The notes beneath the pieces are model-generated. The model saw nothing but the letters and a program-made list of their open reading frames with translations. It was not told the DNA's origin and ran no database searches. A stretch of DNA of 50,849 nt, from the NCBI GenBank assembly GCA_910588175.1, contig CAJUQQ010000013.1, forward strand, positions 1 to 50,849, read 5' to 3'. The translations under genes were made by a program, and so were the position numbers. Below, piece by piece: positions 32,030 to 42,395 of the stretch. Origin of the DNA: an uncultured Oscillibacter sp. GTDB taxonomy: Bacteria > Bacillota > Clostridia > Oscillospirales > Oscillospiraceae. Position 1 is the first letter of the stretch; each line of letters starts with the position of its first letter.

Positions 32030-32058
32030 GGCGGGGAGGCATTCCATGCCTCCCCGCC
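32030..32058 (+). terminator. Terminator-like hairpin before purB
   Basis: A 12-bp stem GGCGGGGAGGCA / TGCCTCCCCGCC with a five-base loop, followed only by TTAAAAAAG. The weak T-tract makes it more likely a partial terminator or mRNA-processing structure between purA and purB. Confidence 0.5.
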
Positions 32059-32081
32059 TTAAAAAAGAAAGGTTGATTCTT

Positions 32082-33497
<1,416 letters not shown>

Positions 33498-33517
33498 CCC
33501 AGACATCGGTATACAGA

Positions 33518-33551
33518 AGCCGGACCCGGTATCGACCGGGTCCGGCTTTTT
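33518..33551 (+). terminator. Terminator after purB
   Basis: A 13-bp stem AGCCGGACCCGGT-ATCG-ACCGGGTCCGGCT followed by TTTTG. It separates purB from the convergent LysM/GH18 gene, which begins its stop at 33553. Confidence 0.88.
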
Positions 33552-33552
33552 G

Positions 33553-34827
33553 TCACTCAATGTCATACAGGGAATCCAGCACCAGCCAGACTTGGGAGAA
33601 CGGCCGCATGAGGTTCCAGAACCCCGCCCCCTGGAAGCCGTATTCGGCCACCAGCCGGAGCTTGGCGTCCATGCTCCGGGCGTCCTCGAACCAGACCTCG
33701 TGAGCGGTTCCCCCGGCGTCGGTGTAATGGAAAAAGGGAGACTGGGCCGTCTCGTCGTATTGGATGGGCTCGCCGTATTGGACAGCCAGTTCGATGGCCC
33801 GCTGGTTGGAGATGGACTGAGCCCGGGTTTCCCCTTGGATAAAGGGCAGGGGCCAGTCGTAGCCGTAGTTGGGCACGCCCAGGAAAATTTTCCCGGCGGG
33901 CATCTGAGTGACGGCGTAGTCCAGCACCGCCCGGACATTGGGGAGTGGGGCGACGGCCATGGGGGGGCCGTAGGTATAGCCCCACTCATAGGTCATCAGC
34001 AGCACCCCGTCCACCGCCGCCGCCACGGCGGCGTAATCGTGGCCCTCGTACAGCAGCCCTCTCTGCCGGGTGCTTGTCTTCGGCGCCAGCGCCGCCCAAA
34101 GGAACCGCCCCTGGGCCGCAAGCAGCTGCCGGAGCCGCCCCAAAAACGCGGCGTAGGCCCCCGCCAGCTGGCCCGGCAGGTATTCAAAATCCACATCCAG
34201 CCCCGCGAAGTCCTTTCGCAGAACCGTTTGCAGCACCTCCGCCGCCAGCCGCCCCTGGACCTCATAGTCCGTCAGGACAAAGGTGGCCCGTCCGGTGTCA
34301 AACTGCCCCGCCTCCGTCAGGGTGGACAGGTGCATCACCGGCTTCGTCCCCCGGGCCCGGGCCGCCTCCAGCATGGCCTCGTCGTCCAGGGGCAGAAGTC
34401 CGCCCTCCGCCGTGATGCCGTAAGTAAAGGGCGCCATGGCCGAGAGATAGGGCAGCTGCTCCGCCAGCAGCTCCGGGGAGATGAAGGGATAGGCGTACCC
34501 GTTGAACACCCCCTCCCCGATCTTCTCCCCAAAATAAGAGACCACCAAAAGCTGGCCCGCTGTCAAGTCCGCCCCGCCGCCCAGGGACCAGTTGTTCCGC
34601 CACAGCTGCCGGACACTGGTGCCGTACCGCTCCGCGATGGAGGTCAGGGTCTCCCCCCTTGTGACGACGTGAATCTCCCGGGGAAAACGCACCACCAGCG
34701 TTTGTCCCACCGCCAGGGCCAGGCCGGGCGGCAGATCGTTGTCCGCCGCCAGCTGCTTGGGCGCCACGCCGTATTTGGCGGCGATGGAGTCCACCGTCTC
34801 CCCGGGGCTCACCACATGGATTGTCAT
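33553..34827 (-). CDS. LysM plus GH18 spore-cortex glycosidase (YaaH/SleL-like)
   Basis: 424 residues from ATG 34827 with AGAGGTG upstream. There are two LysM domains (IHVVSPGETVDSIAAKYGVA and IHVVTRGETLTSIAERYGTS, about residues 1-95) that bind peptidoglycan. The GH18 barrel follows, with the catalytic DxxDxDxE motif (FAGLDVDFEYLPG) and LLMTYEWGYTYGPP. There is no N-terminal signal, as in YaaH/SleL proteins that are deposited on spores from the mother cell. It probably cleaves muramic-lactam-containing cortex fragments during germination. Implies the host is a spore former. Confidence 0.85.
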   Translation of the reverse strand: MTIHVVSPGETVDSIAAKYGVAPKQLAADNDLPPGLALAVGQTLVVRFPREIHVVTRGETLTSIAERYGTSVRQLWRNNWSLGGGADLTAGQLLVVSYFGEKIGEGVFNGYAYPFISPELLAEQLPYLSAMAPFTYGITAEGGLLPLDDEAMLEAARARGTKPVMHLSTLTEAGQFDTGRATFVLTDYEVQGRLAAEVLQTVLRKDFAGLDVDFEYLPGQLAGAYAAFLGRLRQLLAAQGRFLWAALAPKTSTRQRGLLYEGHDYAAVAAAVDGVLLMTYEWGYTYGPPMAVAPLPNVRAVLDYAVTQMPAGKIFLGVPNYGYDWPLPFIQGETRAQSISNQRAIELAVQYGEPIQYDETAQSPFFHYTDAGGTAHEVWFEDARSMDAKLRLVAEYGFQGAGFWNLMRPFSQVWLVLDSLYDIE

Positions 34828-34946
34828 AGACATCACCTCTTTCGGAAAACCCTATGTCCGTCTCTTTGTCCCCTATGCGGACTTTTCCGCATATCCGGCG
34901 TGCCGCCGCCATATGGTTGTGGCAACGGGACAAGGAGGCTTTTCAG

Positions 34947-36032
34947 ATGAAGAAACCGCGAACGTGGACCCGGGCCCTGACCCCCGGCCTGGTCTTTCAG
35001 TCGGTGCTGGTGGGGGGCGGCTACGGCACCGGGGCGGAAATTGCCCGGTATTTTGGGAGTCACGGCCTGCTGGGCGGCCTGCTGGGGCTGGGGGTTACGG
35101 CGGCGGCCTGGGCCCTGCTCTGCGCCGTTACCTTCGAGTTCGCCCGGGTCTTCCGGACCTATGACTACGGCTCCCTGATGCGCCGCCTCCTGGGCCGGGC
35201 CGGATTCCTCTACGACTTCTGCTTTTACGCCATGCTCCTCCTGGTCTTGGGCGTGGTCAACGCCACCGCCGGAGCCTCCCTCCACGCGCTGACGGGCCTG
35301 CCGTCCTGGGTGGGCGTGGCCCTGCTCTCGGCGGGCGTAATCCTGCTGGTTTTAAAGGGTACGGAGGCCATCGAACGGGCGCTGTCTCTCTGGGCCTATG
35401 TGCTGTACGCGGTATTTCTTCTGTTTCTGGCCGCTGTGTTCCTCCGGTTTGGGGACGCCATTGTCTTTGAGCTGGGGCGGAGGGAAATTGGCCCCGGCTG
35501 GTTCTCCGGCGGGCTGAAATACGCCGCCTACAACCTCCTCTGCGTTTCCATGATTCTCTACACCCTCCGGGACCTCCGGACCCGCCGGGAGGCCGTGACC
35601 TGCGGAATTCTGGCCGGAATCCTGGGCGCGGCCCCCGCTCTGCCGCTGCTGCTGGCCATGGGCTGCGACCTTCCGGCGGCCCTGGCCTCCGAGACGCCGG
35701 TGACCGCCGTCTTTGAGCGGCTGAATCTGCCCTGGCTTTACGCGCTCTTTGAAATCGTCCTGTTCGGCACCCTGATCGAGACCGCCGCCGGTTTCATCAA
35801 GGCCTTGGAGGACCGCGTCCAACGCTCCCTGTTCCGGGGCCGGTCCTTCGATCTCGCCAGGCCTCTGCTCACCGGGGCGGTGACAGCCCTGGGAATCAGC
35901 GTTTCCACCTTCGGCCTGACGGAGCTCATCGACAAGGGCTACGGCGCTATCTGCTACGGCGCTCTGTGCCTGTTCGCCCTGCCCATGCTGACGGTGGGGG
36001 TCCGCATGCTCCGCCGGGTGGGAAGGCCCTGA
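34947..36032 (+). CDS. YkvI-like multi-pass membrane protein
   Basis: 361 residues from ATG 34947 (AAGGAGG upstream). About ten hydrophobic segments; the N-terminal glycine-rich helix break VFQSVLVGGGYGTGAEIARY is typical of LeuT-fold transporters, where the unwound helix binds substrate and ion. FLYDFCFYAMLLLVLGVVNA and LKYAAYNLLCVSMILYTLRD match the YkvI family pattern. Probably a secondary transporter; the substrate is unknown. Divergent from the spore glycosidase, with about 119 bases between the starts. Confidence 0.75.
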   Translation: MKKPRTWTRALTPGLVFQSVLVGGGYGTGAEIARYFGSHGLLGGLLGLGVTAAAWALLCAVTFEFARVFRTYDYGSLMRRLLGRAGFLYDFCFYAMLLLVLGVVNATAGASLHALTGLPSWVGVALLSAGVILLVLKGTEAIERALSLWAYVLYAVFLLFLAAVFLRFGDAIVFELGRREIGPGWFSGGLKYAAYNLLCVSMILYTLRDLRTRREAVTCGILAGILGAAPALPLLLAMGCDLPAALASETPVTAVFERLNLPWLYALFEIVLFGTLIETAAGFIKALEDRVQRSLFRGRSFDLARPLLTGAVTALGISVSTFGLTELIDKGYGAICYGALCLFALPMLTVGVRMLRRVGRP

Positions 36033-36114
36033 TTTCGACAGCTTTTCACACCGCCCTTCCAAAATCCATCCCCTTTTTTTGGCAGTCTTTTCGGGAGTTT
36101 GTCCCGCCCCGGAC

Positions 36115-36143
36115 TTGTAATCCGCTCCGGATTATGGTATACT
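36115..36143 (+). promoter_or_regulatory. Bactofilin promoter
   Basis: TTGTAA (36115-36120), 17-base spacer, TATACT (36138-36143), 30 bases before ATG 36174. Confidence 0.65.
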
Positions 36144-36173
36144 AACCTTAATTTCGCAAACGAGGTGAATGAA

Positions 36174-36662
36174 ATGGCTTTCTTTGGAGGACAGCCCAAG
36201 TCCACTCCCGCGATGGAGTCTCAGACGGACGGCGGCCAGCGGGAAGGCGCCGATATCCCCGAGCTTCCCGAACCCCGGAGCAACACGGTCGTCGCCAAGG
36301 ATATCCTGCTCACCGGCAAACTCAGCGGTGAAGGCGTGGTCCAAATTGAGGGCACCGTAGAGGGTGAAGTCAACCTGAAGGGCTATGTCATCGTTACGCC
36401 CACCGGCAAGGTCAAGGGCCCCGTGGAGGCGGACGTTATCCGCGTCGCCGGACAGGTGGAGGGCAACCTGATTTCTCATGACCACGTACAGCTGGAGCGC
36501 ACCGGTACCATCAACGGCGATGTGACCACCGTCTCCTTTGTCATCGAAAACGGCGGCCGTCTCAACGGCCGAACCACCATGGTCCCGGAGCAGGCGTCCA
36601 CGCCCCATGTGGAAAACCTGGAGCCTCTGCGGTCCGAGGAGCAGGACGAGGCTGATTCCTGA
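36174..36662 (+). CDS. Bactofilin-family cytoskeletal protein
   Basis: 162 residues. A disordered N-terminus (about 1-38) is followed by a right-handed beta-helix of short repeats (VVAKDILLTGKLSGEGVVQI, GTVEGEVNLKGYVIVTPTGK, VKGPVEADVIRVAGQVEGNL, RTGTINGDVTT), the bactofilin fold. The acidic C-terminus is unstructured. Bactofilins polymerise without nucleotide and help organise cell shape and envelope. A strong promoter precedes it and a terminator follows (36767), so it is monocistronic. Confidence 0.9.
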   Translation: MAFFGGQPKSTPAMESQTDGGQREGADIPELPEPRSNTVVAKDILLTGKLSGEGVVQIEGTVEGEVNLKGYVIVTPTGKVKGPVEADVIRVAGQVEGNLISHDHVQLERTGTINGDVTTVSFVIENGGRLNGRTTMVPEQASTPHVENLEPLRSEEQDEADS

Positions 36663-36766
36663 GCGCTTCCGGCAAAACGGGCGAAAGAACAGACAGAGCC
36701 GGCGCGTGGCCGGGCATAATCTCTGGCAGCGGCAAAGGCTTGGGTGCAAAAACGACAACGGATTCA

Positions 36767-36798
36767 GAGGCCGGGAGCAATTCCCGGCCTCATGTTTT
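36767..36798 (+). terminator. Terminator after bactofilin
   Basis: GAGGCCGGGA / TCCCGGCCTC stem with a five-base loop, followed by ATGTTTTT. The 104 bases between the bactofilin stop and the hairpin show no gene. Confidence 0.8.
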
Positions 36799-36825
36799 TC
36801 CCGTTTCGGGGCAGACTGAGGTTAC

Positions 36826-36854
36826 TTGATTTGTTCACACTTTTCCTGTAAAAT
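36826..36854 (+). promoter_or_regulatory. Promoter of the large membrane protein gene
   Basis: TTGATT (36826-36831), 17-base spacer, TAAAAT (36849-36854), 36 bases before ATG 36891. Confidence 0.6.
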
Positions 36855-36890
36855 ACTGTGAAAAGAGAAAAAGAAAGGAGGGCACGATCC

Positions 36891-38669
36891 ATGCCCTTTA
36901 CATTCCAATTCGGCGGTTCCAACGCCTTCGGCGGGGGCTTCAACCCCGAGGGCTTTCAGGGACCCAACCCCAATCCCCGCCCCCGAAAGCCCCGAAAACC
37001 CCGCCGGGCCATGGGCAACGCCTTCAGCCGCACCCTCGTCAACCTGCTGGTGACCCTGGTGTTCGGCCTGGCCTATTTCTACCTGGAGCTTCCCGCCCTG
37101 AACCTTCACGCCGAGGAATTCTACGTCTTCATCTTCCTCCTCTGCGCCGTGTACTGCGTCTGCGCCATGTTCACCTCCGGCTTCCAATCCGACGGCGGTG
37201 TCAAAAGCTACTTCCACTTTGTCCGCAAGCAGTGCACCATCCCCTTTCTGGCGGTGGCGGCGCTGATCATCATCCTGGCTCTGGGGGCCCTGGCCAGCTG
37301 GGTGGTGCTCCGGGCGGGCAGCTATTCCAAGCTCCTCCCCATCCAGAGCGGAGACCTCACCGCAGAGTTGGAGGAGATCCGCTATGACCAGATTCCCATG
37401 CTGGACGCGGACTCCGCCGCCCAGCTGGGCACCCGAAAGCTGGGCGAGCTGGCGGACATGGTGTCCCAGTTCGAGATTCTGCCCACCTATACCCAGATCA
37501 ACTACCAGGGCCGCCCGGTCCGGGTGACTTCCCTGCGTTATGGGGACCTCATCAAGTGGTTCACCAACCGGGGAGACGGCCTGCCCGCCTACCTCATCAT
37601 CGACATGGTCAGCCAGGAGGCGGAGGTGGTCCGTCTGCAGGAGGGCATGAAATACACCGTGGCGGAGCACTTCGGCCGGAACCTCTACCGGCACCTCCGC
37701 TTCCACTACCCCACCATGATGTTCGACGAGCCGGTGTTCGAGATTGACGAAGAGGGGACGCCCTACTGGGTCTGCTCCCGGATTGTGCGGACCATTGGCC
37801 TGTTCGGCGGCGTAGACGTGAAGGGCGCGGTGCTGGTGAACGCCGTCACCGGTAAGAGCGAGTATTACGAACAGGTCCCCAACTGGGTGGACCGGGTCTA
37901 CTCCTATGACATCATCATGCAGCAGTACGACTTCTACGGCATGTACCACAACGGCTTCCTGAACTCCATCTTCGGCCAGCGGGACGTGACGGTCACCACC
38001 GACGGCTGGAACTATATTGCCAAAGACGACGATGTCTATATGTACACCGGCGTCACCTCTGTCACCTCGGATCAGTCCAACATTGGCTTCATCCTCTCCA
38101 ACCAGCGGACTAAGGAGACCAAATTCTATCCCTGCGCCGGCGCCACGGAGCGGTCCGCCCAGGTGTCCGCCCAGAGCCGGGTCCAGCAGATGAGCTACGA
38201 GGCCACCTTCCCTCTCCTGCTGAACATCGCGGGACAGCCCACCTATTTCATGTCCCTGAAGGGCCAGGACGGCCTTGTAAAAATGTACGCCATGGTCAAC
38301 GTCCAGCAGTATCAGATCGTGGAAACCGGACAGACCTTGGCGGAATGTGAGAACAACTACCGGCAGGCCTTGGCCCACGCGGGGCTCATCGCCGCGGGAG
38401 AGCAGAAGCCCGCCGCCGGAGAGACCCAAGAACTGGAGGGCATTGTGGCCGAAATCCGCAGCGCGGTCATCGGCGGCGACACCCACTACTATGTCCGCTT
38501 GGAGGACAGCCTGGGCTACCTGGACTTCAACACAGCGGAAGTGCCCCTGGCGGTGCTGCTGAATGTCCGGGACCATATCCGCTGCACCTTCGTGCTGGAG
38601 GGCGCGGAGTTCCCCGCCCACGGCATTGTCCCGGCCACGGGCTTCGAGTATGTCGACTGGGACAATTGA
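36891..38669 (+). CDS. Large hypothetical membrane protein
   Basis: 592 residues from ATG 36891 (AAAGGAGGG upstream). Gly/Asn/Pro-rich start (GGSNAFGGGFNPEGFQ), then a basic stretch, three hydrophobic helices within residues about 45-145 (TLVNLLVTLVFGLAYFYLEL, VFIFLLCAVYCVCAMF, FLAVAALIIILALGALASWV), then a large probably extracytoplasmic domain of about 430 residues with YLIIDMVSQEAEVVRLQEGM and an OB-like end (ELEGIVAEIRSAVIGGDTHY, DHIRCTFVLEG). I do not recognise a family. It is flanked by its own promoter and terminator. Sequence style suggests a protein conserved in Oscillospiraceae. Confidence 0.75.
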   Translation: MPFTFQFGGSNAFGGGFNPEGFQGPNPNPRPRKPRKPRRAMGNAFSRTLVNLLVTLVFGLAYFYLELPALNLHAEEFYVFIFLLCAVYCVCAMFTSGFQSDGGVKSYFHFVRKQCTIPFLAVAALIIILALGALASWVVLRAGSYSKLLPIQSGDLTAELEEIRYDQIPMLDADSAAQLGTRKLGELADMVSQFEILPTYTQINYQGRPVRVTSLRYGDLIKWFTNRGDGLPAYLIIDMVSQEAEVVRLQEGMKYTVAEHFGRNLYRHLRFHYPTMMFDEPVFEIDEEGTPYWVCSRIVRTIGLFGGVDVKGAVLVNAVTGKSEYYEQVPNWVDRVYSYDIIMQQYDFYGMYHNGFLNSIFGQRDVTVTTDGWNYIAKDDDVYMYTGVTSVTSDQSNIGFILSNQRTKETKFYPCAGATERSAQVSAQSRVQQMSYEATFPLLLNIAGQPTYFMSLKGQDGLVKMYAMVNVQQYQIVETGQTLAECENNYRQALAHAGLIAAGEQKPAAGETQELEGIVAEIRSAVIGGDTHYYVRLEDSLGYLDFNTAEVPLAVLLNVRDHIRCTFVLEGAEFPAHGIVPATGFEYVDWDN

Positions 38670-38690
38670 CCTCCAAACCCATACCAAAAA

Positions 38691-38721
38691 CCCCCGGCGG
38701 AACTTTCTCCGCCGGGGGTTC
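38691..38721. terminator. Terminator between convergent genes
   Basis: A 10-bp GC stem CCCCCGGCGG / CCGCCGGGGG with loop AACTTTCT, flanked by AAAAA and TT. Serves the membrane-protein gene and the convergent rnc. Confidence 0.75.
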
Positions 38722-38723
38722 GC

Positions 38724-39404
38724 TTATTCATGCAGGTTTTTCAACGCGCTGCGGGCAGCGGCCTGTTCCGCCTCCTTCTTGCTGTGGCCGGAGCCGGAGC
38801 CGACGGCCTTGCCGTTCAGCAGCACCTCCGCCGCGAAGGTTTTGGCGTGATCCGGACCCCGCTCCCCCACCATCCGGTAGGTCAACACCTGGTCCGCCTG
38901 ACGCTGGACCAGCTCTTGGAGGGCCGTCTTATAGTCCCGGCGGCGTTCCTCCACCTCCTCTTCCCGCTCCGCGTCCAGCAGCACCCGGTGGATCAGCGCC
39001 GAGGCGGCGGCAATGCCCCCGTCCAGATAAACTGCGGCAAACACCGCTTCCGTGGCGTCCGCCAGAATGGAGGTCCGGGTCCGGCCTCCGCCGGATTCCT
39101 CCCCCCGGCCCAGCTTTAAGTAGGCCCCCAGGTTCAGCTTCCCGGCCACCTCATAGAGGCTCCGCTCACAGACCAAAGCCGCCCGGATGCGGGTCAGGTC
39201 CCCCTCCGGCAGGTCCGGATGCTGGGCAAAGAGGAACTCCGCCGTCACAAAGCCCAGCACCGAATCCCCCAGGAACTCCAGCCGCTCGTTGCTGTTCAGG
39301 TGCTCCGCCCGGTGCTCGTTGGCGTAGGAGCTGTGGCACAGGGCCTCCTCCAGCAGCGCGTGATTCCGAAAGGCGTAATTCAGTTTTTTCTCAAGTTCCT
39401 GCAT
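38724..39404 (-). CDS. rnc: Ribonuclease III
   Basis: 226 residues from ATG 39404 (GAGGAA upstream). The catalytic domain carries the signature NERLEFLGDSVLGFVTAEFL and the second acidic site ADATEAVFAAVYLDGG. A C-terminal double-stranded RNA-binding domain follows (DYKTALQELVQRQADQVLTY, KTFAAEVLLNGKAVGSGSGH, SKKEAEQAAARSAL). It processes rRNA precursors and structured mRNAs. The plsX-acpP-rnc order is the classical lipid/RNA housekeeping cluster of Firmicutes. Confidence 0.95.
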   Translation of the reverse strand: MQELEKKLNYAFRNHALLEEALCHSSYANEHRAEHLNSNERLEFLGDSVLGFVTAEFLFAQHPDLPEGDLTRIRAALVCERSLYEVAGKLNLGAYLKLGRGEESGGGRTRTSILADATEAVFAAVYLDGGIAAASALIHRVLLDAEREEEVEERRRDYKTALQELVQRQADQVLTYRMVGERGPDHAKTFAAEVLLNGKAVGSGSGHSKKEAEQAAARSALKNLHE

Positions 39405-39482
39405 AAACGGTTCCTCCGAAAGGACGCCCCGGGAGAACCACAGGGCGTCTTTCCTCAGCGTCCGCCTCCCGGCGGGCACTGC

Positions 39483-39731
39483 TTACTTATTCAGCTTATT
39501 GGCCAGGTAATTCACCGCGTCGCCTACGGTTTTGAGGGAAGAGAGCTCCTCCTCCTCAATCTCGCCGACCTCGAACTCCTCCTCCATGGCCATAACCAGC
39601 TCCACCAGATCCACGGAATCCGCCCCCAGGTCCCCCTCAAAAGCGGTGTCCATGGTAATTTCCTCCGGCTCCTTGGCGAACTGCTCCGCCACCAGCTCCC
39701 GCAGGATATTCAGAATTTCTTCATTTGACAT
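39483..39731 (-). CDS. acpP: Acyl carrier protein
   Basis: 82 residues, very acidic. Phosphopantetheine attachment Ser in GADSVDLVELVMAMEEEF; the first helix is EEILNILRELVAEQ. It carries acyl chains for fatty-acid and phospholipid synthesis, matching plsX upstream. The 251-base gap to plsX (39732-39982) contains a dedicated promoter at 39957-39986 and a 12-bp palindrome CCGTCCGGACGG (39785-39796), possibly a regulatory site; no gene was found there. Confidence 0.94.
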   Translation of the reverse strand: MSNEEILNILRELVAEQFAKEPEEITMDTAFEGDLGADSVDLVELVMAMEEEFEVGEIEEEELSSLKTVGDAVNYLANKLNK

Positions 39732-39956
39732 TGCCTTTACACTCCTTCATAGACTGAGAACCCATATTCACAACTGCTGAACGCCGTCCGGACGGTCTTT
39801 TTCCCACCGTACCGCGCCGCTTTCCCGGGCATTCCGTCAGGCTTGCCCCGGCAAATCTCCTTGCCTGACGAGAAAAATCCCCGTCCATCCGGCGCCCCCG
39901 GTTCCACACGCGGGTTCCAAACTGCTTCCCGAGATTGCAGGCTTTTTACGAAGCCT

Positions 39957-39986
39957 ATCATACGGCAACCGCCGCCGCTCTGTCAA
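39957..39986 (-). promoter_or_regulatory. acpP promoter
   Basis: On the minus strand, TTGACA (39981-39986), 18-base spacer, TATGAT (39957-39962). The -35 overlaps the plsX stop region, so acpP-rnc can be expressed independently of plsX. Confidence 0.6.
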
Positions 39987-41029
39987 GGGGCATCCGGCAA
40001 ATTTTTCCTGTCTCCCCCAACTTTCATCAATTCTATGTTTTCCTGAATGTCGGCGATGAAGCCGCTGGCGGCGTATTCCTCCGCCCGGAGAATGGCGTTG
40101 CGGACGGCCCGGGCGTCGGAAGAGCCGTGGGCCTTGATAACCGGCTTGGAAATGCCCAGGAAGGGGGTCCCTCCCACCTCGCTGGGGTCCAGCAGCTTTT
40201 TCATCTTCGCCAGGTCTCCTTTTACCAGTCCCGCGGCGATCTTCGTCCTGGCGCTGGAGAGAAAGACCTTCTTCAATTCCTTCAGCAGGAACTTGGCGGT
40301 GCCCTCCAGGGATTTCAGCATGACGTTTCCGGTGAAGCCGTCGGCTACCAGCACGTCGGCTCCGCCCAGCATGGCGTCGCCGGCCTCCAGATTCCCCACA
40401 AAGTGCAGCCGCCCGGCCTCCGCCGCCTCGGTCAGCAGGGCATAGGCCTCCTGCCGGAGGCCGTCGCCCTTTTCCGACTCCGCGCCGATGTTCAAAAGGG
40501 CCACCCGGGGCCGTTCCACCCCCAGGACCTGCTTGGCGTAGTAATTCCCCAAATAGGCGAACTGGAGCAGGTACTCCGGCGTACACTCGGCGTTGGCGCC
40601 GCAGTCGCACAGAAGCATCCGTCCCTCCGCCGTGGGCAGGACGGGCCCCATGGCCGCCCGGCGGATGCCCCGGATGCGCTTCACCACCAGGGTCGCCCCC
40701 GCCAGCAAAGCCCCGGTGGACCCGGCGGAGACAAAGGCGTCCCCTTCCCCGCTTTTCAGCAGATTCAATCCCACCGTCAGGGAAGAGTCCTTCTTCTTCT
40801 TGAAGGCGGTGGCGGGATCGTCGGCGATCTCCACCACCTCCGAGGCGTCCCGAATCTCCACCCCGGAGGGGAGATTCTTCTCCCCGCACTGCTCCACAGC
40901 CTTTAGGATGTCCGCCATCCTTCCCACCAGGATCACGTCGGTGCCGTACTCCTTATGGGCCTCCAGAGCGCCCTGAACCACGGCCAGCGGGGCGTTGTCT
41001 CCCCCCATGGCGTCCACGATGATCTTCAT
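39983..41029 (-). CDS. plsX: Phosphate acyltransferase PlsX
   Basis: 348 residues. The start MKIIVDAMGGDNAPLAVVQG is characteristic. Other landmarks are DAFVSAGSTGALLAGATLVV, LCDCGANAECTPEYLLQFAY, ALLNIGAESEKGDGL, VADGFTGNVMLKSLEG, and IKAHGSSDARAVRNAI. It converts acyl-ACP to acyl-phosphate for PlsY, a peripheral membrane step in phosphatidic acid synthesis. Start ATG 41029; the next gene upstream is trmFO. Confidence 0.95.
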   Translation of the reverse strand: MKIIVDAMGGDNAPLAVVQGALEAHKEYGTDVILVGRMADILKAVEQCGEKNLPSGVEIRDASEVVEIADDPATAFKKKKDSSLTVGLNLLKSGEGDAFVSAGSTGALLAGATLVVKRIRGIRRAAMGPVLPTAEGRMLLCDCGANAECTPEYLLQFAYLGNYYAKQVLGVERPRVALLNIGAESEKGDGLRQEAYALLTEAAEAGRLHFVGNLEAGDAMLGGADVLVADGFTGNVMLKSLEGTAKFLLKELKKVFLSSARTKIAAGLVKGDLAKMKKLLDPSEVGGTPFLGISKPVIKAHGSSDARAVRNAILRAEEYAASGFIADIQENIELMKVGGDRKNLPDAP

Positions 41030-41060
41030 GCTTGACCCTCCCTATGTCTGTTTCTCTCCG

Positions 41061-42368
41061 TTACTCCAGCACGGTCTCCCGCAGCTTCTCTATGATTTCC
41101 AGGGACCGGCGGCTGAGCTCCGCGTTTTTGTTCCGCTTCCCCTTGACCCGGCGGTCCAGGGGCGGCATGATGCCGAAGTTGATATTCATAGGCTGGAAAA
41201 CCGTGACGGACCGGTTGGAGACGTACAGCCCCAGCGCGCCCACGGCGGTCTCCTGGGGAAAATCCACGGGAGGCAGGCCCCGGAGCCGCCGGGCCGTCTC
41301 TACCCCCGCCAGAAAGCCGCTGGCGGCGGACTCCACATAGCCCTCCACGCCGGTCATCTGCCCGGCGAAGGAGACGCGGGGATCCGCCATAAGCCGGTAA
41401 TAGCGGTCCAGCAGCCGGGGGGAATTCAAAAACGTGTTCCGGTGCATGACCCCGTAGCGGAGGAACTCCGCGTCGTGGAGCGCGGGAATCATGGAAAACA
41501 CCCGCCGCTGCTCCGGGAAGCGGAGGTGGGTCTGGAAGCCCACCAGATTATAGACGCTGCCCTCCTGGTTATCCCGCCGGAGCTGGACCACGGCATAGGG
41601 CTCCCGCCCTGTCCTGGGGTCCGTCAGCCCCCGGGGCTTCAAAGGCCCGTAGCAAAGGGTCTCCCGGCCCCGCCGGGCCATGACCTCCACGGGCATACAG
41701 CCCTCGAAGACCCTCTGGTCCTCGAAGCCGTGGACCTCCGCCTCCTGGGCGGTGGTAAGGGCCTGCCAAAAAGCGTCGTACTCCTCCTCGGTCATGGGGC
41801 AGTTCACGTAGTCTGCCGTACCCCGGTCGTAGCGGGAGCCCATCCAGGCCCGTTCCATGTCCACGCTCTCGGCGGAGACCAAGGGGGCCGCCGCGTCGTA
41901 GAAATGGAGGGCGGAATCATCTCCCAACAGGGCCTTGAGGCGCTCCGCCAAAGCGTCGGAGGTCAGGGGGCCGGAGGCCACGATGACCTCGCCCTCCGGG
42001 AGCTCGGTGACCTCTCCGGGGACCACGGTGATATTAGGATGGCTTCGCAGCCGCTCCGTCACCATCCGGGCAAAGCCGTGGCGGTCCACCGCCAGGGCTC
42101 CGCCCGCCTCCACCCGGGTGGCGTCGGCACAGGACAAAATCAGGGAGTCCAGACGGCGGAGCTCCTCCTTGAGAAGGCCTACGGCGTTTTCCAGCTGGTC
42201 GCTCCGCAGGGAGTTGGAGCAGCAGAGCTCCGCGAAGTATTCCGTCTCATGGGCGGGGGTCTTTTTTTCGGGCTTCATCTCCCGAAGAGTCACTTGGATG
42301 CCTCTCCTGGCAAGCTGCCAGGCGGCTTCGCTGCCGGCTAGGCCGGCGCCGATTACGGTTACCTGCAT
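41061..42368 (-). CDS. trmFO: tRNA (uracil-5-)-methyltransferase TrmFO
   Basis: 435 residues from ATG 42368 with AGGAGGTGA upstream. N-terminal FAD-binding VTVIGAGLAGSEAAWQLARR; conserved CCSNSLRSDQLENAVGLLKE; VGFQTHLRFPEQRRVFSMIP; catalytic/folate-binding GQMTGVEGYVESAASGFLAG; MNINFGIMPPL near the end. It methylates U54 of tRNA using methylene-tetrahydrofolate and FAD. Adjacent to plsX; the dispersed repeat (42396-42895) begins just upstream. Confidence 0.95.
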   Translation of the reverse strand: MQVTVIGAGLAGSEAAWQLARRGIQVTLREMKPEKKTPAHETEYFAELCCSNSLRSDQLENAVGLLKEELRRLDSLILSCADATRVEAGGALAVDRHGFARMVTERLRSHPNITVVPGEVTELPEGEVIVASGPLTSDALAERLKALLGDDSALHFYDAAAPLVSAESVDMERAWMGSRYDRGTADYVNCPMTEEEYDAFWQALTTAQEAEVHGFEDQRVFEGCMPVEVMARRGRETLCYGPLKPRGLTDPRTGREPYAVVQLRRDNQEGSVYNLVGFQTHLRFPEQRRVFSMIPALHDAEFLRYGVMHRNTFLNSPRLLDRYYRLMADPRVSFAGQMTGVEGYVESAASGFLAGVETARRLRGLPPVDFPQETAVGALGLYVSNRSVTVFQPMNINFGIMPPLDRRVKGKRNKNAELSRRSLEIIEKLRETVLE

Positions 42369-42395
42369 GGGGGTCACCTCCTAGGTGGGGGGTTA

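Noticed and set aside
36822..38687. 621-residue minus-strand open frame
   Set aside because: Antisense shadow of the large membrane protein gene, which has a promoter, ribosome-binding site and membrane helices in the forward frame.
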